Position numbers and translations under genes: made by a program. From Acanthosepion lycidas (lineage: Eukaryota > Mollusca > Cephalopoda > Sepiida > Sepiidae), in NCBI GenBank assembly GCA_963932145.1, contig OZ010611.1:59467292-59531291 (forward strand): a DNA stretch of 64,000 nt, in the 5' to 3' direction. Numbering within the stretch: position 1 is the first letter of the stretch; each line of letters begins with the position of its first letter. The notes under the pieces are model-generated. The model was not told the origin of the DNA, made no database searches, and was given only the letters and a program-made list of their open reading frames with translations. Of this stretch, positions 1 to 14,037 are shown piece after piece.

Positions 1-3000
1 TAGCGTGCAATGGTGTCGTCTCATACAACTGTGAGTTAGGGGATAAAATTTGTGGGCACAAAATGGGTGATCAGTGTCTTATTCTCTTCTGTTTGTGCCT
101 TGTCTTTAGCTTTTTCTTCTATATTTAACTTTATGTAGAGGCTAGGCCCCCTCCAAATCTTGGTTGAAATTATTTTTCATTCTAATTAATAGAAATGGAG
201 TAGCGATCAAAGGTGTCGTCTCAAACAACAGTGAGTTAGGAGAAAAAATTTGTGGGCACAAAATGGGTGATCAGTGTCTTATTCTCTTCTGTTTGTGCCT
301 TGTCTTTAGCTTTTTCTTCTATATTTAACTTTATGTAGAGGCTAGGCCCCCCCTCTAAATCTTGGTTGAAATTATTTTTCATTCTAATTCATAGAAATGG
401 AGTAGCGTGCAATGGTGTCGTCTCATACAACTGTGAGTTAGGAGATGAAATTTGTGGGCACAAAATGGGTGAGCAGTGTCTTATTCTCTTCTGTTTATGC
501 CTTGTCTTTAGCTTTTTCTTCTATATTTAACTTTATGTAGAGGCTAGGCCCCCGTCTAAATCTTGGTTGAAATTATTTTTCATTCTAATTAATAGAAATG
601 GAGTAGCGTGCAATGGTGTCGTCTCATACAACAGTGAGGTAGGAGAAAAAATTTGATGGCACAAATGGGTGATCAGTGTCTTATTCTCTTCTGTTTGTGC
701 CTTGTCTTTAGCTTTTTCTTCTATATTTAACTTTATGTAGAGGCTAGGCCCCCCTCTAAATCTTGGTTGAAATTATTTTTCATTCTAAATCATAGAAATG
801 GAGAAGCGTGCAATGGTGTCGTCTCATACAACAGTGAGGTAGGAGAAAAATTTTGTTGGCACAAAATGGGTGATCAGTGTCTTATTCTCTTCTGTTTGTG
901 CCTTGTCTTTAGCTTTTTCTTCTATATTTAACTTTATGTAGAGGTTAGGCCCCCCTCTAAATCTTGGTTGAAATTATTTTTCATTGTAATTAATAGAAAT
1001 GGAGTAGCGTGCAATGGTGTCGTCTCATACAACAGTGAGGCAGGAGAAAAATTTTGTTGGCACAAAATGGGTGATCAGTGTCTTATTCTCTTCTGTTTGT
1101 GCCTTGTCTTTAGCTTTTTCTTCTATATTTAACTTTATGTAGAGGCTAGGCCCCCCTCTAAATCTTGGTTGAAATTATTTTTCATTCTACTTCATAGAAA
1201 TGGAGTAGCGTGCAATGGTGTCGTCTCATACAACAGTGAGTTAGGAGAAAAAATTTGTTGGCACAAAATGGGTGATCAGTGTCTTATTCTCTTCTGTTTG
1301 TGCCTTGTCTTTAGCTTATTCTTCTATATTTAACTTTATGTAGAGGCTAGGCACCCCTCTAAATCTTGGTTGAAATTATTTTTCATTCTAATTCATAGAA
1401 ATGGAGTAGCGTGCAATGGTGTCGTCTCATACAACAGTGAGTTAGGAGAAAAAATTTGTGGGCACAAAATGGGTGAACAGTGTCTTATTCTCTTCTGTTT
1501 GTGCCTTGTCTTTATCTTTTTCTTCTATATCTAACTTTATGTAGAGGCTAGACCCCCTCTATATCTTGGTTGAAATTATTTTTCATTCTAATTAATAGAA
1601 ATGGAGTAGCGTGCCATGGTGTCGTCTCATACAACTGTGAGTTAGCAGATAAAATTTGTGGGCACAGAATGGGTGATCAGTGTCTTATTCTCTTCTGTTC
1701 ATGCCTTGTCTTTAGCTTTTTCTTCTATATTTAACTTTATATAGATGCTAGTCCCCTTTCTAAATCTTGGTTGGAATTATTTTGCATTCTAATTCATAGA
1801 AATGGAGTAGCGTGCAAGGGTGTCGTCTCCTACAACAGCTAGTTAAAAGAAAAAATTTGTGGGCAGAAAATGGGTGATAAGTGTCTTATTCTCTTCTGTT
1901 TGTGCCTTGTCTTTAGCTTTTTCTTCTATATTTAACTTTATGTAGAGGCTAGGCCCCCCTCTAAATCTTGGTTGAAATTATTTTTCATTCTAATTTATAG
2001 AAATGGAGTAGCGTGCAATGGTGTCGTCTCATACAACAGTGAGTTAGTAGAAAAACTTTTTGGGCGCAAAATGGGGGATCAGTGTCTTATTCTCTTCTGT
2101 TTGTACCTTGTCTTTAGCTTTTTCTTCTATATTTAACTTTATGTAGATGCTAGGCCCCTTTCTAAATCTTGGTTGAAATTATTTTTCATTCTAATTCATA
2201 GAAATGGAGAAGCGTGAAATGGGGTCGTCTCATACAACAGTGAGTTAGGAGAAAAAATTTGTGGGCACAAAATGGGTGATCAGTGTCTTATTCACTTCTG
2301 TTTGTGCCTTGTCTTTAGCTTTTTCTTCTATATTTAACTTTATGTAGAGGCTAGGACCCTTTCTAAATCTTGGTTGAAATTATTTTTCATTCTAATTCAT
2401 AGAAATGGAGTAGCGTGCAATGGTGTCGTCTCAAACAACAGTGAGTTAGGAGAAAAAATTTGTGGGCACAAAATGGGTGATCAGTGTCTTATTCTCTTCT
2501 CTTTGTGACTTGTCTTTAGCTTTTCCTTCTATATTTAACTTTATGTAGAGGATAGGCCGCCCTCTAAATCTTGGTTGAAATTATTTTTCATTCTAATTAA
2601 TAGAAATGGAGAAGCGTGCAATGGTGTCGTCTCATACAACTGTGAGTTAGTAGAAAAAATTTGTGGGCACAAAATTGGGGATCAGTGTCTTATTATCTTC
2701 TGTTTGTACCTTGTCTTTAGCTTTTTCTTCTATATTTAACTTTATGTAGAGGATAGGCCACTTTCTAAATCTTGGTTGAAATTATTTTTCATTCTAATTC
2801 ATAGAAATGGAGTAGCGTGCAATGGTATCGTCTCAAACAACAGTGAGTTAGGAGAAAAAATTTGTGGGCACAAAATGGGTGATCAGTGTCTTATTCTCTT
2901 CTCTTTGTGCCTTGTCTTTAGCTTTTTCTTCTATATTTAACTTTATGTAGAGGATAGGCCCCCCTCTAAATCTTGGTTGAAATTATTTTTCATTCTAATT

Positions 3001-4949
3001 CATAGAAATGGAGAAGCGTGGAATGGTGTCGTCTCATACAACAGTGATTTAGGAGAAAAAATTTGTGGGCACAAAATCGGTGATCAGTGTCTTATTCTCT
3101 TCTGTTTGTGCCTTGTCTTTAGCTTTTTCTTCTATATTTAACTTTATGTAGAGGCTAGGCACCTTTCTAAATCTTGGTTGACATTATTTTTCATTCTAAT
3201 TCATAGAAATGGAGTAGCGTGCAATGGTGTCGTCTCATACAACAGTGAGTTAGGAGAAAAAATTTGTGGGCACAAAATGGGTGATCGGTGTCTTATTCTC
3301 TTCTGTTTGTGCCTTGCCTTTAGCTTTTTCTTCTATATTTAACTTTATGTAGAGGCTAGGCCCATTTCTAAATCTTGGTTGAAATCATTTTTCATTCTAA
3401 TTCATAGAAATGGAGTAGCGTGCAATGGTGTCGTCTCATACAACAGTGAATTAGGAGAAAAATTTGTGGGCACAAAATGGGTGATCAGTGTCTTATTCTC
3501 TTCTGTTTGTGCCTTGTCTTTAGCTTTTTCTTCTATATTTAACTTTATGTAAAGGATAGGCCCCCCTCTAAATCTTGGTTGAAATTATTTTTCATTCTAA
3601 TTAATAGAAATGGAGTAGCGTGCAATGGTGTCATCTCATACAACTGTAAGTTAGTAGAAAAAATTTGTGGGCACAAAATGGGGGATCAGTGTCTTATTCT
3701 CTTCTGTTTGTACCTTGTCTTTAGCTTTTTCTTCTATATTTAACTTTATGTAGAGGCTAGGCCCCCCTCTACATCTTGGTTGAAATTATTTTTCATTCTA
3801 ATTCATAGAAATGGAGTAGCGTGCAATGGTGTCGTCTCAAACAACAGTGAGGTAGGAGAAAAAATTTGTGGGCACAAAATGGGTGATCAGTTTCTTATTC
3901 TCTTCTGTTTGTGCCTTGTCTTTAGCTTTTTCTTCTATATTTAACTTTATGTAGAGGCTAGGCCCCTTTCTAAATCTTGGTTGAAATTATTTTTCATTCT
4001 AATTAATAGAAATGGAGTAGCGTGCAATGGTGTGGTCTCATACAACAGTGAGTTAGTAGAAAATAATTTTGGGCACAAAATGGGGGATCAGTGTCTTATT
4101 CTCTTCTGTTTGTACCTTGTCTTAGGTTTTTCTTCTATATTTAACTTTATGTAGAGGCTAGGCCCCTTTCTAAATCTTGGTTGAAATTATTTTTCATTCT
4201 AATTCATAGAAATGGAGTAGCGTGCAATGGTGTCGTCTCAAACAACAGTGAGTTAGGAGAAAAAATTTGTGGGCACAAAATGGGTGATCAGTGTCTTATT
4301 CTCTTCTGTTTGTGCCTTGTCTTTAGCTTTTTCTTCAATATTTAACTTTATGTAGAGGCTAGGCCCCTTTCTAAATCTTGGTTGAAATTATTTTTCATTC
4401 TAATTAATAGAAATGGAATAGCGTGCAATGGTGTCGTCTCATACAACAGTGAGGTAGGAGAAATAAATTGTTGGGACAAAATTGGTGATCAGTGTCTTAT
4501 TCTCTTCTGTTTGTGCCTTGTTTTTAGCTTTTTCTTCTATATTTAACTTTATGTAGGGGCTAGGCCCCCCTCTAAATCTTGGTTGAAATTATTTTTCATT
4601 CTAATTCATAGAAATGGAGTAGCGTGCAATGGTGTCGTCTCATACAACAGTGAGGTAGGAGAAATAATTTGTGTGCACAAAATGGGTGATCAGTGTCTTA
4701 TTCTCTTCTGTTTGTGCCTTGTTTTTAGCTTTTTCTTCTATATTTAACTTTATGTAGAGGCTAGGCCCCCCTCTAAATCTTGGTTGAAATTATTTTTCAT
4801 TCTAATTCATAGAAATGGAGTAGCGTGCAATGGTGTCGTCTCATACAACATTGAGGTAGGAGAAAAAATTTGTTGGCACAAAATGGGTGATCAGTGTCTT
4901 ATTCTCTTCTGTTTATGCCTTGTCTTTAGCTTTTTCTTCTATATTTAAC

Positions 4950-5560
4950 ATTATGTAGAGGCTAGGGCCCCCTCTAAATCTTGGTTGAAATTATTTTTCA
5001 TTGTAATTAATAGAAATGGAGTAGCGTTCAATGGTGTCGTCTCATGCAACATTGAGTTAGGAGAAAAAATTTGTGGGCACAAAATGGGTGATCAGTGTCT
5101 TATTCTCTTCTGTTTGTGCCTTGTCTTTAGCTTTTTCTTCTATATTTAACTTTATGTAGAAGCTAGGCCCCTTTCTAAATCTTCGTTGAAATTATTTTTC
5201 ATTCTAATTCATAGAAATGGAGTAGCGTGCAATGGTGTCGTCTCATACAACAGTGAGTTAGGAGAAAAAATTTGTGGGCACAAAATGGGTGATCAGTGTC
5301 TTATTCTCTTCTGTTTGTGCCTTGTCTTTAGCTTTTTCTTCTATATTTAACATTATGTAGAGGCTAGGGCCCCCTCTAAATCTTGGTTGAAATTATTTTT
5401 CATTGTAATTAATAGAAATGGAGTAGCGTTCAATGGTGTCGTCTCATGCAACATTGAGTTAGGAGAAAAAATTTGTGGGCACAAAATGGGTGATCAGTGT
5501 CTTATTCTCTTCTCTTTGTGCCTTGTCTTTAGCTTTTTCTTCTATATTTAACTTTATGTA
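4950..5560 (+). repeat. Two-monomer local duplication in family A
   Basis: A diagnostic combination (AACATTATG, AGGGCCCCC, CATTGTAATTAATAG, AGCGTTCAATGG, CATGCAACATTGAG) appears at about 4950-5060 and again 402 bp later. The spacing is exactly two monomers, so this is a recent local dimer duplication. Part of the same combination returns near 15230 and 18640. Confidence 0.8.
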
Positions 5561-6819
5561 GAGGCTAGGCCCCCCTCTAAATCTTGGTTGAAATTATTTT
5601 TCATTCTAATTCATAGAAAGGGAGTAGCGTGCAATGGTTTCGTCTCATACAACAGAGAGTTAGTAGAAAAAATTTGTGGGCACAAAATGGGTGATCAGTG
5701 TCTTATTCTCTTCTGTTTGTGCCTTGTCTTTAGCTTTTTCTTCTATATTTAACTTTATGTAGAGGCTAGGCCCCTTTCTAAATCTTGGTTGAAATTATTT
5801 TTCATTCTAATTCATAGAAATGGAGTAGCGTGCAATGGTGTCGTCTCATACAACAGTGAGGTAGGAGAAATAATTTGTTGGGACAAAATGGGTGATCAGT
5901 GTCTTATTCTCTTCTGTTTTTGCCTTGTTTTTACCTTTTTCTTCTATATTTAACTTTATGTAGAGGCTAGGCCCCCCTCTAAATCTTGGTTGACATTATT
6001 TTTCATTCTAATTCATAGTAATGGAGTAGCGTGCAATGGTGTCGTCTCATACAACATTGAGGTAGGAGAAAAAATTTGTTGGCACAAAATGGGTGATCAG
6101 TGTCTTATTCTCTTCTGTTTGTGCCTTGTCTTTAGCTTTTTCTTCTATATTTAACTTTATGTAGAAGCTAGGCCCCTTTCTAAATCTTCGTTGAAATTAT
6201 TTTTCATTCTAATTCATAGAAATGGAGTAGCGTGCAATGGTGTCGTCTCATACAACAGTGAGTTAGGAGAAAAAATTTGTGTGCACAAAATGGGTGATCA
6301 GTGCCTTATTCTCTTCTCTTTGTGCCTTGTCTTTAGCTTTTTCTTCTATATTTAACTTTATGTAGAGGATAGGCCCCCCTCTAAATCTTGGTTGAAATTA
6401 TTTTTCATTCTAATTAATAGAAATGGAGTAGCGTGCAATGGTGTCGTCTCATACAACAGTGAGTTAGGAGAAAAAATTTGTTGGCACAAAATGGGTGATC
6501 TGTGTCTTATTCTCTTCTGTTTGTTCCTTGTCTTTAGCTTTTTCTTCTATATTTAACTTTATGTAGAGGCTAGGCCCCCCTCTAAATCTTGGTTGAAATT
6601 ATTTTTCATTTTAATTCATAGAAATGGAGTAGCGATCAAAGGTGTTGTCTCAAACAACAGTGAGTTAGGAGAAAAAATTTGTGGGCACAAAATGGGTGAT
6701 CAGTGTCTTATTCTCTTCTCTTTGTGCCTTGTCTTTAGCTTTTTCAACTATATTTAACTTTATGTAGAGGCTAGGCCCCTTTCTAAATCTTGGTTGAAAT
6801 TATTTTTCATTCTAATTAA

Positions 6820-9800
6820 TAGAAATGGAGTAGCGTGCAATGGTGTCGTCTCATACAACTGTGAGTTAGCAGATAAAATTTGTGGGCACAAAATGGGTGA
6901 TCAGTGTCTTATTCTCTTCTGTTTGTGCCTTGTCTTTAGCTTTTTCTTCTATATTTAACTTTATGTAGAGGCTAGGCCCCTTTCTAAATCTTGGTTGAAA
7001 TTATTTTTCATTCTAATTCATAGAAATGGAGTAGCGTGCAATGGTGTCGTCTCATACAACAGTGAGCTAGGAGAAAAAATTTGTGGGCACAAAATGGGTG
7101 ATCAGTTTCTTATTCTCTTCTGTTTGTGCCTTGTCTTTAGCTTCTTCTTCTATATTTAACTTTATGTAGAGGCTAGGCCCCTTTCTAAATCTTGGTTGAA
7201 ATCATTTTTCATTCTAATTAATAGAAATGGAGTAGCGTGCAATGGTGTCGTCTCATACAACAGTGAGTTAGGAGAAAAATTTTGTGGGCACAAAATGGGT
7301 GATCAGTGTCTTATTCTCTTCTATTTGTGCCTTGTCTTTAGCTTTTTCTTCTACATTTAACTTTATGTAGAGGCTAGGCCCCTTTCTAAATCTTGGTTGA
7401 AAGTATTTTACATTCTAATTCATAGAAATGGAGTAGCGTGCAATGGTGTCGTCTCATACAACTGAGTTAGGAGAAAAAATTTGTGGGCACAAAATGGGTG
7501 ATCAGTTTCTTATTCTCTTCTGTTTGTGCCTTGTCTTTAGCTTTTTCTTCTATATTTAACTTTATGTAGAGGATAGGCCCCCCTCTAAATCTTGGTTGAA
7601 ATTATTTTTCATTCTAATTAATAGAAATGGAGTAGCGTGCAATGGTGTCGTCTCATACAACAGTGAGGTAGGAGAAAAAGGTTGTTGGCACAAAATGGGT
7701 GATCAGTTTCTTATTCTCTTCTGTTTGTGCCTTGTCTTTATCTTTTTCTTCTATATTTAACTTTATGTAGAGGTTAGGCCCCTTTCTAAATCTTGGTTGA
7801 AATTATTTTTCATTCTAATTCATAGAAATGGAGTAGCGTGCAATGGTGTCGTCTCATACAACAGTGAGTTAGGAGAAAAAATTTGTGGGCACAAAATGGG
7901 TGATCAGTGTCTTATTCTCTTCTGTTTGTGCCTTGTCTTTAGCTGTTTCTTCTATATTTAACTTTATGTAGAGGCTAGGCCCCTTTCTAAATCTTGGTTG
8001 AAATTATTTTACATTCTAATTCATAGAAATGGAGTAGCGTGCAATGGTGTCGTCTCATACAACAGTGAGTTAGGAGAAAAAATTTGTGGCCAAAAAATGG
8101 GTGATCAGTTTCTTATTCTCTTCTGTTTGTGCCTTGTCTTTAGCTTTTTCTTCTATATTTAACTTTATGTAGAGGCTAGGCCCCTTTCTAAATCTTGGTT
8201 TGAAATTATTTTACATTCTAATTCATAGAAATGGAGTAGCGTTCAATGGTGTCGTCTCATACAACTGAGTTAGGAGAAAAAATTTGTGGCCACAAAATAG
8301 GTGATCAGTGTCTTATTCTCTTCTATTTGTCCCTTGTCTTTAGCTTTTTCTTCTATATTTAATATTATGTAGAGGATAGGCCCCTTTCTAAAACTTGGTT
8401 GAAATTATTTTTCATTCTAATTCATAGAAATGGAGTAGCGTGCAATGGTGTCGTCTCATACAACAGTGAGTTAGGAGAAAAAATTTGTGGGCACAAAATG
8501 GGTGATCAGTTTCTTATTCTCTTCTGTTTGTGCCTTGTCTTTAGCTTTTTCTTCTATATTTAACTTTATGTAGAGGCTAGGCCCCACTCTAATTCTTGGT
8601 TGAAATTATTTTTCATTCTAATTCATAGAAATAGAGTAGCGTGCAATGGTGTCGTCTCATACGACAGTGAGTTCGGAGAAAAAATTTGTGGGCACAAAAT
8701 GGGTGATCAGTGTCTTATTCTCTTCTGTTTGTGCCTTGTCTTTAGCTTTTTCTTCTATATTTAACTTTATGTAGGGGCTAGGCCAACCTCTTAATCTTGG
8801 TTGAAATTATTTTTCATTCTAATTAATTGAAATGGAGTAGCGTGCAATGGTGTCGTCTCATACAACAGTGAGTTAGGAGAAAAAATTTGTTGGCACAAAA
8901 TGGTTGATCAGTGTCTTATTCTCTTCTGTTTGTGCCTTGTCTTTAGCTGTTTCTTCTATATTTAACTTTATGTAGAGTCTAGGCCCCTTTCTAAATCTTG
9001 GTTGAATTTATTTTACATTCTAATCCATAGAAATGGAGTAGCGTGCCATGGTGTCGTCTCATACAACAGTGAGTTAGGAGACAAAAATTGTGGCCACAAA
9101 ATGGGTGATCAGTTTATTATTCTCTTCTGTTTGTGCCTTGTCTTTAGCTTTTTCTTCTATATTTAACTTTATGTAGAGGATAGGCCACTTTCTAAATCTT
9201 GCTTGAAATTATTTTTCATTCTAATTAATAGAAACGGAGTAGCGTGCAATGGTGTCGTCTCATACAACAGTGAGTTAGGAGAAAAATTTTGTGGGCACAA
9301 AATGGGTGATCAGTGTCTTCTCTTCTATTTGTGCCTTGTCTTTAGCTTTTTCTTCTACATTTAACTTTATGTAGAGGCTAGGCCCCTTTCTAAATCTTGG
9401 TTGAAATTATTTTACATTCTAATTCATAGAAATGGAGTAGCGTGCAATGGTGTCGTCTCATACAACTGAGTTAGGAGAAAAAATTCGTGGGCACAAAATG
9501 GGTGATCAGTTTCTTATTCTCTTCTGTTTGTGCCTTGTCTTTAGCTTTTTCTTCTATATTTAACTTTATGTAGAGGATAGGCCCCCCTCTAAATCTTGGT
9601 TGAAATTATTTTTCATTCTAATTAATAGAAATGGAGTAGCGTGCAATGGTGTCGTCTCATACAACAGTGAGTTAGGAGAAAAAAGTTGTTGGCACAAAAT
9701 TGGTGATCAGTGTCTTATTCTCTACAGTTTGTTCCTTGTCTTATCTTTTTCTTCTATATTTAACTTTATGTAGAGGCTAGGCCCCCCTCTAAATCTTGGT

Positions 9801-10428
9801 TGAAATTAGTTTTCATTCTAATTCATAGAAATGGAGTAGCGTGCAATGGTGTCGTCTCATACAACAGTGAGTTGGGAGAAAAAATTTGTGGGCACAAAAT
9901 GGGTGATCAGTTTCTTATTCTCTTCTGTTTTTGCCTTGTCTTTAGCTTTTTCTTCTATATTTAACTTTATGTAGAGGCTAGGCCCCTTTCTAAATCTTGG
10001 TTGAAATTATTTTTCATTCTAATTCATAGAAATGTAGTAGCGTGCAATGGTGTCGTCTCATACAACAGTGAGTTAGGAGAAAAAATTTGTGGGCACAAAA
10101 TGGGTGATCAGTGTCTTATTCTCTTCTGTTTGTGCCTTGTCTTTAGCTTTTTCTTCTATATTTAACTTTATGTAGAGGCTAGGCCCCTTTCTAAATCTTG
10201 GTTGAAATTATTTTTCATTCTAACTCATAGAAATGTAGTAGCGTGCAATGGTGTCGTCTCATACAACAGTGAGTTAGGAGAAAAAATTTACGGGCACAAA
10301 ATGGGTGGTCAGTTTCTTATTCTCTTCTGTTTGTGCCTTGTCTTTAGCTTTTTCTTCTATATTTAACTTTATCTAGAGGCTAGGCCCCTTTCTAAATCTT
10401 GGTTGAAATTATTTTTCATTCTAATTCA
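6820..10428 (+). repeat. 18-mer higher-order repeat, copy 1 (3,609 bp)
   Basis: This block of 18 monomers is followed immediately by a second copy at a constant offset of 3,609 bp. Rare variants confirm the register: GAGCTAG at 7064 and 10673, ACGACAGTGA at 8661 and 12270, and a shortened CAGTGTCTTCTC at 9311 and 12920. Internal differences found by eye are four substitutions (8786, 10146, 10373, 10395 and their partners). The left edge lies between 6748 and 6818, where the copies stop matching. Confidence 0.93.
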
Positions 10429-13400
10429 TAGAAATGGAGTAGCGTGCAATGGTGTCGTCTCATACAACTGTGAGTTAGCAGATAAAATTTGTGGGCACAA
10501 AATGGGTGATCAGTGTCTTATTCTCTTCTGTTTGTGCCTTGTCTTTAGCTTTTTCTTCTATATTTAACTTTATGTAGAGGCTAGGCCCCTTTCTAAATCT
10601 TGGTTGAAATTATTTTTCATTCTAATTCATAGAAATGGAGTAGCGTGCAATGGTGTCGTCTCATACAACAGTGAGCTAGGAGAAAAAATTTGTGGGCACA
10701 AAATGGGTGATCAGTTTCTTATTCTCTTCTGTTTGTGCCTTGTCTTTAGCTTCTTCTTCTATATTTAACTTTATGTAGAGGCTAGGCCCCTTTCTAAATC
10801 TTGGTTGAAATCATTTTTCATTCTAATTAATAGAAATGGAGTAGCGTGCAATGGTGTCGTCTCATACAACAGTGAGTTAGGAGAAAAATTTTGTGGGCAC
10901 AAAATGGGTGATCAGTGTCTTATTCTCTTCTATTTGTGCCTTGTCTTTAGCTTTTTCTTCTACATTTAACTTTATGTAGAGGCTAGGCCCCTTTCTAAAT
11001 CTTGGTTGAAAGTATTTTACATTCTAATTCATAGAAATGGAGTAGCGTGCAATGGTGTCGTCTCATACAACTGAGTTAGGAGAAAAAATTTGTGGGCACA
11101 AAATGGGTGATCAGTTTCTTATTCTCTTCTGTTTGTGCCTTGTCTTTAGCTTTTTCTTCTATATTTAACTTTATGTAGAGGATAGGCCCCCCTCTAAATC
11201 TTGGTTGAAATTATTTTTCATTCTAATTAATAGAAATGGAGTAGCGTGCAATGGTGTCGTCTCATACAACAGTGAGGTAGGAGAAAAAGGTTGTTGGCAC
11301 AAAATGGGTGATCAGTTTCTTATTCTCTTCTGTTTGTGCCTTGTCTTTATCTTTTTCTTCTATATTTAACTTTATGTAGAGGTTAGGCCCCTTTCTAAAT
11401 CTTGGTTGAAATTATTTTTCATTCTAATTCATAGAAATGGAGTAGCGTGCAATGGTGTCGTCTCATACAACAGTGAGTTAGGAGAAAAAATTTGTGGGCA
11501 CAAAATGGGTGATCAGTGTCTTATTCTCTTCTGTTTGTGCCTTGTCTTTAGCTGTTTCTTCTATATTTAACTTTATGTAGAGGCTAGGCCCCTTTCTAAA
11601 TCTTGGTTGAAATTATTTTACATTCTAATTCATAGAAATGGAGTAGCGTGCAATGGTGTCGTCTCATACAACAGTGAGTTAGGAGAAAAAATTTGTGGCC
11701 AAAAAATGGGTGATCAGTTTCTTATTCTCTTCTGTTTGTGCCTTGTCTTTAGCTTTTTCTTCTATATTTAACTTTATGTAGAGGCTAGGCCCCTTTCTAA
11801 ATCTTGGTTTGAAATTATTTTACATTCTAATTCATAGAAATGGAGTAGCGTTCAATGGTGTCGTCTCATACAACTGAGTTAGGAGAAAAAATTTGTGGCC
11901 ACAAAATAGGTGATCAGTGTCTTATTCTCTTCTATTTGTCCCTTGTCTTTAGCTTTTTCTTCTATATTTAATATTATGTAGAGGATAGGCCCCTTTCTAA
12001 AACTTGGTTGAAATTATTTTTCATTCTAATTCATAGAAATGGAGTAGCGTGCAATGGTGTCGTCTCATACAACAGTGAGTTAGGAGAAAAAATTTGTGGG
12101 CACAAAATGGGTGATCAGTTTCTTATTCTCTTCTGTTTGTGCCTTGTCTTTAGCTTTTTCTTCTATATTTAACTTTATGTAGAGGCTAGGCCCCACTCTA
12201 ATTCTTGGTTGAAATTATTTTTCATTCTAATTCATAGAAATAGAGTAGCGTGCAATGGTGTCGTCTCATACGACAGTGAGTTCGGAGAAAAAATTTGTGG
12301 GCACAAAATGGGTGATCAGTGTCTTATTCTCTTCTGTTTGTGCCTTGTCTTTAGCTTTTTCTTCTATATTTAACTTTATGTAGGGGCTAGGCCACCCTCT
12401 TAATCTTGGTTGAAATTATTTTTCATTCTAATTAATTGAAATGGAGTAGCGTGCAATGGTGTCGTCTCATACAACAGTGAGTTAGGAGAAAAAATTTGTT
12501 GGCACAAAATGGTTGATCAGTGTCTTATTCTCTTCTGTTTGTGCCTTGTCTTTAGCTGTTTCTTCTATATTTAACTTTATGTAGAGTCTAGGCCCCTTTC
12601 TAAATCTTGGTTGAATTTATTTTACATTCTAATCCATAGAAATGGAGTAGCGTGCCATGGTGTCGTCTCATACAACAGTGAGTTAGGAGACAAAAATTGT
12701 GGCCACAAAATGGGTGATCAGTTTATTATTCTCTTCTGTTTGTGCCTTGTCTTTAGCTTTTTCTTCTATATTTAACTTTATGTAGAGGATAGGCCACTTT
12801 CTAAATCTTGCTTGAAATTATTTTTCATTCTAATTAATAGAAACGGAGTAGCGTGCAATGGTGTCGTCTCATACAACAGTGAGTTAGGAGAAAAATTTTG
12901 TGGGCACAAAATGGGTGATCAGTGTCTTCTCTTCTATTTGTGCCTTGTCTTTAGCTTTTTCTTCTACATTTAACTTTATGTAGAGGCTAGGCCCCTTTCT
13001 AAATCTTGGTTGAAATTATTTTACATTCTAATTCATAGAAATGGAGTAGCGTGCAATGGTGTCGTCTCATACAACTGAGTTAGGAGAAAAAATTCGTGGG
13101 CACAAAATGGGTGATCAGTTTCTTATTCTCTTCTGTTTGTGCCTTGTCTTTAGCTTTTTCTTCTATATTTAACTTTATGTAGAGGATAGGCCCCCCTCTA
13201 AATCTTGGTTGAAATTATTTTTCATTCTAATTAATAGAAATGGAGTAGCGTGCAATGGTGTCGTCTCATACAACAGTGAGTTAGGAGAAAAAAGTTGTTG
13301 GCACAAAATTGGTGATCAGTGTCTTATTCTCTACAGTTTGTTCCTTGTCTTATCTTTTTCTTCTATATTTAACTTTATGTAGAGGCTAGGCCCCCCTCTA

Positions 13401-14037
13401 AATCTTGGTTGAAATTAGTTTTCATTCTAATTCATAGAAATGGAGTAGCGTGCAATGGTGTCGTCTCATACAACAGTGAGTTGGGAGAAAAAATTTGTGG
13501 GCACAAAATGGGTGATCAGTTTCTTATTCTCTTCTGTTTTTGCCTTGTCTTTAGCTTTTTCTTCTATATTTAACTTTATGTAGAGGCTAGGCCCCTTTCT
13601 AAATCTTGGTTGAAATTATTTTTCATTCTAATTCATAGAAATGTAGTAGCGTGCAATGGTGTCGTCTCATACAACAGTGAGTTAGGAGAAAAAATTTGTG
13701 GGCACAAAATGGGTGATCAGTGTCTTATTCTCTTCTGTTTGTGCCTTGTCTTTACCTTTTTCTTCTATATTTAACTTTATGTAGAGGCTAGGCCCCTTTC
13801 TAAATCTTGGTTGAAATTATTTTTCATTCTAACTCATAGAAATGTAGTAGCGTGCAATGGTGTCGTCTCATACAACAGTGAGTTAGGAGAAAAAATTTAC
13901 GGGCACAAAATGGGTGGTCAGTTTCTTATTCTCTTCTGTTTGTGCCTTGTCTTTAGCTTTTTCTTCTATATTTAACTTTATGTAGAGGCTAGGCCCCTTT
14001 CTATATCTTGGTTGAAATTATTTTTCATTCTAATTCA
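10429..14037 (+). repeat. 18-mer higher-order repeat, copy 2 (3,609 bp)
   Basis: Direct tandem copy of 6820-10428, identical over long stretches. Every private monomer variant of copy 1 is in the same order, including three monomers with the AG deletion in the ACAACAGTGAG segment. Only about four internal substitutions were seen, so the duplication is much younger than the divergence between monomers inside the unit. An assembly-made duplication cannot be excluded from sequence alone, but the four differences argue for a real second copy. Confidence 0.93.
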
